A stretch of DNA of 23,164 nucleotides from Proteiniphilum sp. (GTDB taxonomy: Bacteria; Bacteroidota; Bacteroidia; Bacteroidales; Dysgonomonadaceae): positions 1 through 23,164 of the forward strand of contig JAISZV010000061.1 of NCBI GenBank assembly GCA_031284475.1, given 5' to 3'. Under the pieces are notes generated by a model. The model was not told the DNA's origin. It searched no databases and was given only the letters and a program-made list of their open reading frames with translations. Both the position numbers and the translations under genes were made by a program. Positions 8,645 to 17,889 of the stretch are shown here, one piece after another (within the stretch, counting starts at the first letter, position 1; each line of letters opens with the position of its first letter).

Positions 8645-9313
8645 ATGGACAAATTTTTCTTAGCATTTCTCCTTTTTTCCTCTTTTGTCTTGTCTGCCTG
8701 TCAGCAAAGCGGCACGACAATTGAAACAATTCCTACTGATCTGACCACATCGCTTCGCGCACCCGCCTTTCCGCTGGTCACGTGGGAATTACTTCTTATG
8801 CCAAACTGGCTTCGATGCAGGGAAAAACAGATGTGGCTGAAAAATATTTGAAAATAGCCGTTGAGATGGCTGTGGAGTGGGAAAAGATGGCGCGCGACGG
8901 CGACCGTTATAAGCTTACTTTCGATAAGGAAAATACATGGAGTCAGAAGTATAATTTAGTATGGGATAGATTGTTGGGTTTTAATATCTTTGATCCGGAG
9001 ATTGCCCGGAAAGAGGTGGCTTATTACCTCACACAACAGAATGAATACGGATTACCGCTTGATATTCGCCGTACTTATAACAAAATCGGACTGGGTATTA
9101 TGGACAGCGGTTCTCACCGGAAACAGCAGCGATTTTGAAGCATTGGTAAATCCTATCTATAAATATGCGGATGAAACTCTTTCCCGTGTACCTATCAGTG
9201 ACTAGCATGATACCAAAACCGCTGAAAGAATGAATTTTAAAGCCCGCTCCGTGGTTGGGAGGGGGTATTTTATGAAAATGCTGGAGCAAAAATTGTTGGA
9301 GAAAAGCAAATAG
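8645..9313 (+). pseudogene. Decayed glutaminase A-like protein (DUF4965/DUF5127/DUF1793 family)
   Basis: The remnant begins with an intact lipoprotein signal (MDKFFLAFLLFSS to LSAC) and LRAPAFPLVT, which matches the start of the mature enzyme in this family. At about 8774-8785 it jumps, with a frame change, to GITSYAKLASMQGKTDVAEK from the C-terminal third; roughly 500 or more residues are missing. The family core follows: [20 protein letters not shown] and [17 protein letters not shown]. One extra A at about 9079 shifts the frame; after correction the text continues [15 protein letters not shown] and [20 protein letters not shown] at 9203-9205 replaces the Trp expected before HDTKTAERMNF; the frame then runs ARSVVG to a natural-looking stop at 9311-9313. 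One large deletion, one frameshift and one nonsense change mean it is not functional. Intact relatives are about 800 residues and often occur in PULs. Confidence 0.9.
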
Positions 9314-9685
9314 TATTTATATCCGCAAAATAAATTCCTCCGAAAGGAGTGATTATTTGTTGTTTTTGTTGTATCTTTATGCCCATGTGCAAGTCTATTT
9401 TATATTTTTTGTTATCACAAAAATAGGTAAATCTTGTACATGGCAAAGTGTTTGATAAATTATTTTGTACCAACGTTTTGTCTTTTTTTGAAAAACTATT
9501 AGGCGGCGGATTTAAGGTTTATCGATGCGATTCTGTCATTTTTTGAGAAGAAAGTGAAGTTCATACAGTTGTTCCAACGCCACTCTACAGGTTTCCGATA
9601 ACCGATGGAGAGGTTGGTTCATGCCTGGTATATACTCTGTCTGATGTACATTTACCCAATAAATAAAATATTAACTGAATTTTAT
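9314..9685. other. Intergenic region before the GH127 gene
   Basis: A 372-bp stretch without a convincing intact gene. It holds a small CTCC-GAAA-GGAG hairpin (9338-9349) followed by T-rich DNA, a long AT-rich block, and at 9499-9618 (- strand) a short coding-like relic. The GH127 reading frame is open from an ATG at 9605, but residues encoded before 9686 do not look like a signal peptide. No perfect TAnnTTTG promoter element was found; TACATTTA near 9648 and TATCTTTA near 9372 are partial matches. Confidence 0.55.
9338..9375 (+). terminator. Possible weak terminator after the pseudogene
   Basis: CTCC (9338-9341) and GGAG (9346-9349) close a GAAA tetraloop, and the following 26 bases are T-rich (ATTATTTGTTGTTTTTG). 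The stem is only four GC-rich pairs with weak AT pairing outside, so termination is uncertain. Confidence 0.3.
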
Positions 9686-11758
9686 ATGCAAAATTTTAAA
9701 ATCCGAAACTCTCTTTTAGTAAGTCTGTTTTTGCTGGTTTCATATCCCGTCTTTTCTGCCGGGAAAACAAAGGTCGCTATTGTAGACAGGCCGAATACCA
9801 AAACTGTGAACTCCAATTATATACAAAACAGGGAGCCGCTATTGCCCCGCCATTTTATTAAACTTCCGGTGGGTGATGTAAAGCCGCATGGCTGGCTACT
9901 GCGCTTTCTGGAATTGCAAAAAAATGGCCTGAATGGCCGTCTGGGCGAAATAAGCGCCTGGCTCGATAAGGAAAACAACGCCTGGTTGGGCACCGGTACC
10001 GACTATGGATGGGAAGAGGTGCCCTATTGGCTGAAAGGATACGGCAATATGGCTTATATACTGGAAGATGAGAAAATGATCAGCGAAGTAAAAGTGTGGC
10101 TCGAAGCGGTGTTCAAAAGCCAAAGGGCGGATGGTTATTTCGGCCCCTATATCGAAAAGAAAGGAAAACCGGACTTGTGGGGTAATATGATCATGCTTTG
10201 GTGCCTGCAATCTTATTATGAGTATTCGGGAGATGAACGGGTGATAGGCCTGATGACCGGCTATTTCCGGTGGCAGTTGGCGCTCCCCGAAGAGATGTTC
10301 CTGAAAGATTATTGGGAAAACAGTCGCGGCGGAGATAACCTGTTGAGTATATATTGGCTATACAATATAACCGGGGATAAATTCCTGCTGGAGTTGGCCG
10401 AAAAAACAAACCGGAATACGGCAAACTGGAGGCAACGTTCATCGTTACCCAACTGGCACAATGTGAACATCGCACAGTGTTTCAGGGCGCCGGCCACTTA
10501 TTACATGCTTTCCAAAGATTCGGCCGATCTGATGGCTACCTATAATGTACATCATTTAATCAGGAATACTTTCGGCCAGGTACCGGGAGGTATGTTCGGC
10601 GCCGATGAGAATGCCCGGATGGGATATATTGACCCGCGGCAGGGTACGGAAACATGCGGATTTGTAGAACAGATGGCTTCCGATGAGATTTTGCTGCAAA
10701 TGACCGGCGATCCCTTTTGGGCGGAACATTGTGAAGAGGTGGCGTTCAACTCCTATCCGGCAGCGGTAATGCCCGACTTCAAGTCGTTGCGATACATTAC
10801 ATCGCCCAACCAGGCCGTCAGCGACTCAAAAAATCACCACCCCGGCATCGATAACCGGGGCCCGTTTCTGGCAATGAATCCGTTCAGCAGCCGTTGTTGC
10901 CAACATAATCACGGACAGGGATGGCCCTATTTCATTGAACACCTTATCATGGCTACCTCCGATAACGGTATTGCCGCAGCTATCTACGGAGCGTGCGAGG
11001 CAACCGTAAAAGTGGCAAATGGCAAAACCGTGGAAATCATCGAAGATACCAATTATCCTTTTGAGGAATCTATCCGTTTCAGGCTTAAAACTTCCGGAAA
11101 AGTAACATTTCCCCTCTATCTCAGAGTGCCTTCGTGGACACGAGATGCCTCTGTTTCTGTGAATGGAAAAACGATTGATGGAAAATTAACGAACGGGAAG
11201 TATGTATGTGTTGAGCGGGAGTGGCAGAGTGGCGATGTTGTGGAATTGAATGTGCCGATGGAACTTTCCCAGTCGGTATGGCATGCCAATCAGGATAGCC
11301 GGAGCATTAACTACGGCCCGTTGACATTCTCGCTGAAAATCAAAGAGATTTATAAAGAGGCGAGCAGTGTTGAAACCGCTATCGGCGACTCCAAATGGCA
11401 AAAGAATGCCGATCCGGGTCAATGGCCCAGTTATGAGATCTATCCCGGAAGTGATTGGAATTATGCGTTGGTGATGGATGATTCGGTTCCGTTAGAGAAA
11501 ACTTTTGAGGTAGTAAAAACCGCATGGCCTTCCGATAACTTTCCTTTTACTGTTGACAGCGCTCCCATTGAGATCAAAGCCAAAGGGAAAAAGGTGACCG
11601 GTTGGAAAATAGACCAATACGGGCTTACAGGGGAACTTCCTATTAAAGAGAACAGAAAATTTGAAGCCGGCACAGAGGAAATTACATTGATACCCATGGG
11701 CGCTGCCCGTTTAAGAATATCGGCATTCCCGGTTTATAGTGATAACTTCACTGAATAA
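9686..11758 (+). CDS. GH127 (DUF1680) putative beta-L-arabinofuranosidase
   Basis: 690 residues from ATG 9686, chosen because it begins a clean signal peptide (MQNFKIRNSLLVSLFLL, cleavage near FSA|GK at Ala25); the frame is open from ATG 9605. The mature protein opens with LPRHFIKLPVGDVKPHGWLL, then GWEEVPYWLKGYGNMAYIL and QRADGYFGP of the (alpha/alpha)6 barrel. Characterised GH127 enzymes use a zinc-bound cysteine nucleophile with a Glu-x-Cys and a Cys-Cys pair. Here ETC (Glu322, Cys324) and RCCQHN (Cys404, Cys405) are both present, so the metal-thiolate site is intact. Beta-sandwich domains follow (LYLRVPSWTRDASVSVNGK). Expected to remove beta-linked L-arabinofuranose from oligosaccharides in the periplasm. 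GH127 and related DUF1680 families vary in specificity, so the sugar is inferred. Confidence 0.85.
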   Translation: MQNFKIRNSLLVSLFLLVSYPVFSAGKTKVAIVDRPNTKTVNSNYIQNREPLLPRHFIKLPVGDVKPHGWLLRFLELQKNGLNGRLGEISAWLDKENNAWLGTGTDYGWEEVPYWLKGYGNMAYILEDEKMISEVKVWLEAVFKSQRADGYFGPYIEKKGKPDLWGNMIMLWCLQSYYEYSGDERVIGLMTGYFRWQLALPEEMFLKDYWENSRGGDNLLSIYWLYNITGDKFLLELAEKTNRNTANWRQRSSLPNWHNVNIAQCFRAPATYYMLSKDSADLMATYNVHHLIRNTFGQVPGGMFGADENARMGYIDPRQGTETCGFVEQMASDEILLQMTGDPFWAEHCEEVAFNSYPAAVMPDFKSLRYITSPNQAVSDSKNHHPGIDNRGPFLAMNPFSSRCCQHNHGQGWPYFIEHLIMATSDNGIAAAIYGACEATVKVANGKTVEIIEDTNYPFEESIRFRLKTSGKVTFPLYLRVPSWTRDASVSVNGKTIDGKLTNGKYVCVEREWQSGDVVELNVPMELSQSVWHANQDSRSINYGPLTFSLKIKEIYKEASSVETAIGDSKWQKNADPGQWPSYEIYPGSDWNYALVMDDSVPLEKTFEVVKTAWPSDNFPFTVDSAPIEIKAKGKKVTGWKIDQYGLTGELPIKENRKFEAGTEEITLIPMGAARLRISAFPVYSDNFTE

Positions 11759-11844
11759 TTCATTACCTGCGTCATCTTATTCCTTTAGAATAACTCTTGA
11801 AGAAAGAATCCAGGTGTGAGAACTGATGTTGCTTGTTTTTGAAA

Positions 11845-14800
11845 ATGAAGATAATAAGGCTTTTTCTTTTTTTTGTTTTGCTGTGGGGAGTGACACTTTT
11901 CGGAGGAAACTGCTTATTGGGATATCCTAATTACTCATTTACACATTATAACATTAACAACGGCTTGTCGCAAAATACCGTACGTTCTATTTTACAGGAT
12001 AGCCAGGGTTTTATGTGGTTCGGTACGAAAGACGGACTGAACAGGTTTGACGGAACTTCGTTTAAAGTGTTCAAATTTTCACCCGAAAGCGATTTAAACG
12101 ACAATGTTTTTCACCGTATATTGCAGGATAAAAATGATAATATATGGGTTGCCACAGAGAATGGCGTCTATATTTATAGTGTGCTGCAAGAGAAATTTCA
12201 TCGTTTTAACAAAGTGACCAATGAAAAAGATTCTGTTGACGGCGTTGTTACCGAGATGATCACGGATCATGATGGCGATATCTGGATGTCTGTAGAAAGA
12301 AAAGGTATCTATCATTATAGCATCTCCGGTGATGTACTCAATTTTTATACTATACCGTTGGTAAAAGACGGGATGAAAATGGTCAGCCTGGTCTCCGATA
12401 ACAACAAAGGTATTTGGGCGTTTCCTTACTCATCGCCCTTTCTGCACATAGATAAGGGAACGGGTGAAGTAGAGCCATTTCTTCTTGCGGATGATGAGGA
12501 ACTATTCTATCATGTAGGCGAAGTGCTGAATGTGAAGGCAGACCGGTATAACTCTCTATTGGTGGCTACATCGCAGAAAGGGGTTATCGATATTAACACG
12601 ATCAATAAAACACACCGTATTTTATTGAGTGAGGATGCCGGTGGAGAACCTGTTTTTGCCCGTTGTATAGAAAGGATCGATCCTAATACTCTTTGGATTG
12701 GGAGTGAGTCAGGGATTTATATCTATGATACAGAGACGGGAGAGGTAACCAATTTGCGGCACAACAGCGCAATACCTTACTCCCTTTCTGATAATGCCAT
12801 CTATTCTATTTATAAGGATCGTGACGGAGGAATATGGGCGGGATCATATTTTGGCGGAGTGAATTATTATGCTAACCGACATAACAGCTTCGATCTGTTT
12901 TATCCGATAGCTAACAGTAACAGGATGAAGGGTCTACGGGTCAGAGAGTTTTGTAGTGCCCCTGACGGCCGGATATGGATCGGGACGGAAGATGGCGGAC
13001 TCAATCTGTTTAATCCCGAAACCGATACCTTTGAACCGTTACCGCTGCCGTTAAGATCGTTATATACCAATGTACATGCATTGTTAAGTGATGGCGACTA
13101 CTTCTGGATTGGCCTCTTCTCCAGAGGATTGGTCAGATACAATACAAAAAGCGGAGAATTGATAACTTATACACAATCGGATACCCCGAATACTATCAGT
13201 CAAAACAGCCCGTTCACACTGTGTAAAGACAGGCAGGGATTGTTGTGGGTGGGTACGCTTTCAGGAGTGAATATCTATGATTATGAAAAAAATAATTTCA
13301 GACAGATAGAGGAGTTGAACGGTATGTCAATCATGGATATTTTTGAGGACAGCCATGGCCTGATATGGATTTGCACATTCTTAGACGGTATTTACCGGTT
13401 CAACCCGGCTACAAACGATTGGAAGATCTTTGCGCAGGATGCGGCGAACCAAGAAAGCCTTCCTTACAATAAAGTTACCAGTGTATTTGAAGATGGCAAA
13501 GGGCGGTTATGGATTACCTCGCAAGGGGGAGACTTTTGTCTCTTTGACAGGAAATCTGAGAAATTTTATACCTTCAACAGTTTGAACGGTTTACCGAATA
13601 ATGTAGTATACCAAGTGGTGGATGATGAGGAAGGTAAGCTGTGGCTGTCCACCAACTCAGCGCTTGTGCAATTTGATCCGGACAAAGGCGCTTTTAACAA
13701 TTATAATGTCACTAACGGATTAAAAACAAATCAATTCAATTATCAATCAAGTTATAAAACATCGAATGGCGATATTTATTTCGGATCGCTTGATGGTTTC
13801 GTACGGTTTAATCCTTCAGGTTTTAAAGAGTCCCGGTCGGTTGCGCCTCTTGTCTTCACTGATCTTTTTATTAATAATGCAAGGATGATCCCCTCGGATA
13901 ACGGGTCGCCTATAAAGCAGAGCATTTTATATACAGATAGACTGAGCTTACCGCATCGCCAGAACTCTCTTAGCTTGCGGTATGCCGTGCTGAATTACTC
14001 CGGTTTCCATACGGACAGGGTCTTTTACCGGTTGGAAGGGCTCGATAAAAAATGGCTTCAGGCCGCAGATCAGCAAACTATTGTTTATTCGAACCTGAAA
14101 CCCGGAAATTATGAGCTCTTGCTGGGTTTTGCAGGGGAAGATGAAAAGGAGCCCATCAAAAGTGTGAAAAGACTCTCAATAGATATCCGCCCCCCTTTCT
14201 GGTTAAACGGGTGGGCTTACCTTCTCTATTTCCTGTTGCTACTTATGGGGATATTCTTTTTTGCACGCTTTTTTTACCTGCGCAACAGACTAAGAGAACA
14301 GGAACGGATGAGGGATTTCGAACAACGGAAAGAGCGTGAACTATACCGTTCAAAGATCAATTTTTTTACCAATGTGGCGCACGAGATACGCACACCGCTG
14401 TCGTTGATCAAAGCGCCGCTCAGTCATATAATCATGACCGGGCAGGCGTCGGACGAGGTGAAGGAGAACCTGCAAATAATGAGTAAGAATACCGACCGCT
14501 TGCTTAATCTTACCAACCAACTGCTCGATTTTCGGAAAACCGAATCGGACGCCTATTCCCTGAACCTGTGTAAGGTAAATGTTTCGGAATTGATCCGTGA
14601 CACTTTCCTCCGGTTTACTCCTTTAACTAAACAACGGGGAGTGCAGTCTGAACTTAATCTGCCTGAACAGGATATTTTCATCAAAGTTGATAAAGAAGCT
14701 TTCCTTAAAATTCTGAGTAATCTGTTGAACAATGCCGTCAAATATTGTGAGAGTTATGTGCGGGTGGAAGCCTATACTACGGTAACGAGCGAGCAGTATA

Positions 14801-15870
14801 AACAGTTCCATTTGGTTACGGTAAACGACGGAGAAGAGATCCCTGAGAAATATCGGGAAGATATCTTTAAGCCGTTTGTGCAAGTCGGTAGGGAAAAAGA
14901 CCATAGGATGGCAGGGACGGGGATCGGCCTGGCACTCTCCAAATCGTTGGCAGAACTCCATAAAGGTGATCTGACGCTGGAAAGAGGGGACGAGAGTGAA
15001 TGGAGCTGTTTCCATCTTATACTGCCGGTAGGAGAAATGGATGAGGTATTGGCAGAAACAACAGTGGAACCGGAAAAAGACAAAGAGCCGGAAAAAAGTA
15101 AAGGAAAAACGACCAGGACAACAACTGCCGCCACATTATTGCTGGTAGATGATGATCCGGAATTGTTACAGTTTGAAGAGAAATTCTTGTCGCCCCATTA
15201 CCATGTGGTAACGGCAACGAATGGAATGCAGGCGCTGGAAATACTTCGCGAGACAGCGGTGAATCTTATCATAAGCGATGTGATGATGCCGGAGATGGAT
15301 GGCCTGGAATTTACCGGACGTGTCAAATCGGATATTGAGTTTAGTCATATCCCGGTTATACTGTTGACTGCCAAAGTGAATGTGGAATCCAAAGTACAGG
15401 GATTTGAAACAGGGGCCGACGCTTATATCGATAAACCTTTTTCACTGGAGGTATTGATGGCACAAATTGCCAATCTCCTGGAAAGTCGCGAAAAACTGCG
15501 GGGAATATTCCTGCAAAACCCGTTTATGGGAGCCGGCAGCATTGTTCAGAGCAAATCGGATGAAAAGTTTATCAAAAAACTACATGCCATTGTACAGGAA
15601 AATTTCGATAACCCCGACTTTATTGTCGAAGATATTGCGGAACAGTTTAATATGAGCCGTGCCAGTTTCTATCGTAAAATAAAAGGTTTTCTGAATTTAA
15701 CGCCCAATGAATATATCAGAATTGAACGCTTGAAAAAAGCGGCGCAATTGCTCAGGGAGAAAAACTACAAAGTAAACGAGATTTGCTACATGGTAGGTTT
15801 CAACTCACCTTCCTATTTTTCTAAATGTTTTCAGCAACAATTTGGCGTATTGCCCAGAGATTTTGCATAA
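11845..15870 (+). CDS. Hybrid two-component system sensor-regulator (HTCS) of the PUL
   Basis: 1341 residues from ATG 11845 (a TTG at 11833 in frame is less likely). A signal peptide precedes two seven-bladed reg_prop propellers (repeats such as GFMWFGTKDGLNRFDG, GRIWIGTEDGGLNLF and GLLWVGTLSGVNIYD). A Y_Y_Y domain follows at about 710-775, then a membrane helix at about 789-811 (WAYLLYFLLLLMGIFFFARF). The histidine kinase carries NVAHEIRTPLSLIK with phospho-acceptor His846, N box LSNLLNNAVKY near 955-967, and GTGIGLALSKSL. The receiver has VDDDPE, phospho-acceptor Asp1145 in ISDVMMPEMDG, and the conserved LLTAK and DKPF. The C-terminal AraC-type domain (about 1256-1341) reads MSRASFYRKIKGF and GFNSPSYFSKCFQQQFG. 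It senses a periplasmic oligosaccharide and activates PUL transcription. All key residues are present. Confidence 0.96.
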   Translation: MKIIRLFLFFVLLWGVTLFGGNCLLGYPNYSFTHYNINNGLSQNTVRSILQDSQGFMWFGTKDGLNRFDGTSFKVFKFSPESDLNDNVFHRILQDKNDNIWVATENGVYIYSVLQEKFHRFNKVTNEKDSVDGVVTEMITDHDGDIWMSVERKGIYHYSISGDVLNFYTIPLVKDGMKMVSLVSDNNKGIWAFPYSSPFLHIDKGTGEVEPFLLADDEELFYHVGEVLNVKADRYNSLLVATSQKGVIDINTINKTHRILLSEDAGGEPVFARCIERIDPNTLWIGSESGIYIYDTETGEVTNLRHNSAIPYSLSDNAIYSIYKDRDGGIWAGSYFGGVNYYANRHNSFDLFYPIANSNRMKGLRVREFCSAPDGRIWIGTEDGGLNLFNPETDTFEPLPLPLRSLYTNVHALLSDGDYFWIGLFSRGLVRYNTKSGELITYTQSDTPNTISQNSPFTLCKDRQGLLWVGTLSGVNIYDYEKNNFRQIEELNGMSIMDIFEDSHGLIWICTFLDGIYRFNPATNDWKIFAQDAANQESLPYNKVTSVFEDGKGRLWITSQGGDFCLFDRKSEKFYTFNSLNGLPNNVVYQVVDDEEGKLWLSTNSALVQFDPDKGAFNNYNVTNGLKTNQFNYQSSYKTSNGDIYFGSLDGFVRFNPSGFKESRSVAPLVFTDLFINNARMIPSDNGSPIKQSILYTDRLSLPHRQNSLSLRYAVLNYSGFHTDRVFYRLEGLDKKWLQAADQQTIVYSNLKPGNYELLLGFAGEDEKEPIKSVKRLSIDIRPPFWLNGWAYLLYFLLLLMGIFFFARFFYLRNRLREQERMRDFEQRKERELYRSKINFFTNVAHEIRTPLSLIKAPLSHIIMTGQASDEVKENLQIMSKNTDRLLNLTNQLLDFRKTESDAYSLNLCKVNVSELIRDTFLRFTPLTKQRGVQSELNLPEQDIFIKVDKEAFLKILSNLLNNAVKYCESYVRVEAYTTVTSEQYKQFHLVTVNDGEEIPEKYREDIFKPFVQVGREKDHRMAGTGIGLALSKSLAELHKGDLTLERGDESEWSCFHLILPVGEMDEVLAETTVEPEKDKEPEKSKGKTTRTTTAATLLLVDDDPELLQFEEKFLSPHYHVVTATNGMQALEILRETAVNLIISDVMMPEMDGLEFTGRVKSDIEFSHIPVILLTAKVNVESKVQGFETGADAYIDKPFSLEVLMAQIANLLESREKLRGIFLQNPFMGAGSIVQSKSDEKFIKKLHAIVQENFDNPDFIVEDIAEQFNMSRASFYRKIKGFLNLTPNEYIRIERLKKAAQLLREKNYKVNEICYMVGFNSPSYFSKCFQQQFGVLPRDFA

Positions 15871-15890
15871 ATGGAAGATATGAGATAAAA

Positions 15891-15947
15891 TTGATACATT
15901 TTGATACAATTGGGAGGGTACTGTAACACAGAAATCCACTATTTTTG
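15891..15947 (+). promoter_or_regulatory. Candidate HTCS-controlled promoter of the GH2 gene
   Basis: TTGATACATT (15891-15900) is directly followed by TTGATACAAT (15901-15910), a 10-bp tandem repeat with 9 of 10 bases identical. Downstream, TATTTTTG at 15940-15947 matches the Bacteroidota -7 element TAnnTTTG exactly, but no good TTTG element sits at about -33. A repeat upstream of a promoter that lacks its -33 element is the arrangement expected of activator dependence. Transcription would start near 15954, giving a leader of about 90 nt before ATG 16046. Binding by the HTCS is inference. Confidence 0.5.
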
Positions 15948-16045
15948 TGTTTTTGAAAGTATGAAAAAGCGCCGGATTAGTGGCCGGATAAAATAGGAGA
16001 ATCGTCATTCAATATAACATAATAAAATTTTAACAAGTAAAACGT

Positions 16046-17854
16046 ATGAGGACAAATCTGATTGTATTTTTTCTGTTAGTAACCGGCTCTCTTTTTGCCC
16101 AGTGGCAGCCGGCGGGAGATAAAATTAAAACCCGTTGGGCTTCGGAAATTGATGTAAATAATGTGTTGCCCGAATATCCGAGGCCCATTATGGAACGTGC
16201 AGAGTGGCAAAACCTTAACGGATTGTGGGATTATGCCATCCGTCCGGCGGGACAACAAAAACCGGACGGATTCGACGGCAAGATCCTGGCGCCGTTTGCC
16301 GTGGAGTCGAGCCTTTCGGGAGTGCAGAAAAGGGTTGGAAAAGACAATGAACTTTGGTATCAGCGCGAATTTACCGTGCCTTCGAAATGGAAAAACAATA
16401 AAGTGCTTCTTCATTTCGGCGCTGTTGACTGGAAAGCGGACGTATGGGTGAACGGCGTGAAAGTGGGACAGCATACAGGAGGTTACACCCCTTTCTCTTT
16501 TGATATAACTCCTGCCTTGACAAACGGTAACAATACGCTGGTAGTGAAAGTGTGGGATCCTGCCGATCAGGGATTTCAACCGCGCGGTAAACAGGTGAAC
16601 AGGCCCGAAGGGATCTGGTATACGCCGGTCACCGGAATCTGGCAGACGGTATGGCTGGAGCCGGTACCTGAAACATATATCGAAAATATCAAAATTACGC
16701 CTGACGTTGATAAAAATATTCTGGCGGTACAGGCTATCGCTAATACCTGCGCATCCGCGGCAAAGGTGGAGGTGATAGTAAAGGAAGGTTCCCGTATAGT
16801 GGCTACCGGAAAGGCCATCAATAACCTGCCGGTGGAGATCGCAATGCCGGAAAATGTGAAACTCTGGTCGCCCGACAGCCCGCATCTCTACGATCTGGAA
16901 ATTACCCTTTGGGATGGCAACAAGCAACTCGATAAGGTAGAAAGCTATGCAGCTATGCGTAAATATTCCATAGAGCGTGATGATAAAGGAATTGTACGTT
17001 TGCAGTTGAATAACAAAGATATCTTCCAGTTTGGGCCGCTCGATCAGGGATGGTGGCCCGACGGACTTTATACTGCGCCTGCCGACGAGGCATTGGAATA
17101 TGATGTGGTGAAAACCAAAGAACTTGGATTCAATATGATTCGTAAACACGTGAAGGTAGAACCGGCCCGCTGGTACAATCATTGCGACCGTCACGGAATC
17201 ATTGTCTGGCAGGATATGCCCAGCGGCGACAGAGGCCCCGAATGGCAGATGCGAAAGTATTTCGATGGTACGGAAAGAGTGCGTTCCGCCGAGTCGGAAG
17301 CCAATTACCGCAAGGAATGGAAAGAGATCATAGATTACCTCTATTCCTATCCCTCGGTCGGCGTGTGGGTACCCTTTAACGAAGCGTGGGGACAATTCAA
17401 GACCAAAGAGATCGTTGAATGGACAAAGCAGTATGATCCTACCCGTTTAGTGAATCCGGCCAGCGGCGGTAATCATTACCCCGTGGGAGATATACTCGAC
17501 TTGCACCAATACCCCTCTCCCCAGCTCTATCTCTATGATGGCCAGCGGGCTACCGTACTTGGAGAATACGGAGGAATCGGATGGGCCAATAAGGAGCATC
17601 TCTGGGAACCGGATCGTAATTGGGGTTATGTACAGTTCAACAGCGCCAAAGAGGTGACCGATGAGTACGTTAAATATGCCGAGCAATTGAAACAATTGAT
17701 CCGCCAGGGATTCTCCGCAGCCGTTTATACCCAGACCACCGATGTGGAAATTGAAGTGAACGGATTAATGACCTACGACCGGAAATTAGTTAAGGTAGAA
17801 GAGGACAGAGTGAGAAAAGTGAATCAGGAAATATGCAATATATTAGGCAAATAA
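16046..17854 (+). CDS. Glycoside hydrolase family 2 protein
   Basis: 602 residues with a type I signal peptide (cleavage near LFA|QWQP at Ala18), so periplasmic or exported. Residues about 45-205 are the GH2 sugar-binding jelly roll (WQNLNGLWDYAI, LWYQREFTVPSKW, DVWVNGVKVGQHTGGYTPF). Residues about 210-310 are the Ig-like domain (LWSPDSPHLYDLEI), and the rest is the TIM barrel. The acid/base is Glu446 in PFNEAWGQ, and the nucleophile is probably Glu507 in LGEYGG. The family includes beta-galactosidases, beta-glucuronidases, beta-mannosidases and arabinosidase-like enzymes, so specificity cannot be assigned. The length is near the minimum for the three core domains, with no C-terminal accessory domains. 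It lies 175 bp after the HTCS and has its own candidate promoter, and is probably one of the PUL's oligosaccharide-trimming enzymes. Confidence 0.88.
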   Translation: MRTNLIVFFLLVTGSLFAQWQPAGDKIKTRWASEIDVNNVLPEYPRPIMERAEWQNLNGLWDYAIRPAGQQKPDGFDGKILAPFAVESSLSGVQKRVGKDNELWYQREFTVPSKWKNNKVLLHFGAVDWKADVWVNGVKVGQHTGGYTPFSFDITPALTNGNNTLVVKVWDPADQGFQPRGKQVNRPEGIWYTPVTGIWQTVWLEPVPETYIENIKITPDVDKNILAVQAIANTCASAAKVEVIVKEGSRIVATGKAINNLPVEIAMPENVKLWSPDSPHLYDLEITLWDGNKQLDKVESYAAMRKYSIERDDKGIVRLQLNNKDIFQFGPLDQGWWPDGLYTAPADEALEYDVVKTKELGFNMIRKHVKVEPARWYNHCDRHGIIVWQDMPSGDRGPEWQMRKYFDGTERVRSAESEANYRKEWKEIIDYLYSYPSVGVWVPFNEAWGQFKTKEIVEWTKQYDPTRLVNPASGGNHYPVGDILDLHQYPSPQLYLYDGQRATVLGEYGGIGWANKEHLWEPDRNWGYVQFNSAKEVTDEYVKYAEQLKQLIRQGFSAAVYTQTTDVEIEVNGLMTYDRKLVKVEEDRVRKVNQEICNILGK

Positions 17855-17889
17855 TATTCCTTCGGCTTTGTATTATTCTTCTCTTTTGC

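Noticed and set aside
8576..9138. Two separate small genes of unknown function
   Set aside because: Both frames, and a third one running to 9313, align in order with one glutaminase A-like protein, so they are pieces of a single pseudogene.
11833..11844. TTG start for the HTCS
   Set aside because: ATG 11845 gives a compact signal peptide; the four extra residues add nothing and no better ribosome binding site supports TTG.
16076..17395. A 439-codon open frame on the minus strand inside the GH2 gene
   Set aside because: It is fully antisense to a gene with clear GH2 domains and both catalytic Glu residues, shows no recognisable domain, and has no upstream gene structure; it looks like a by-product of codon use.
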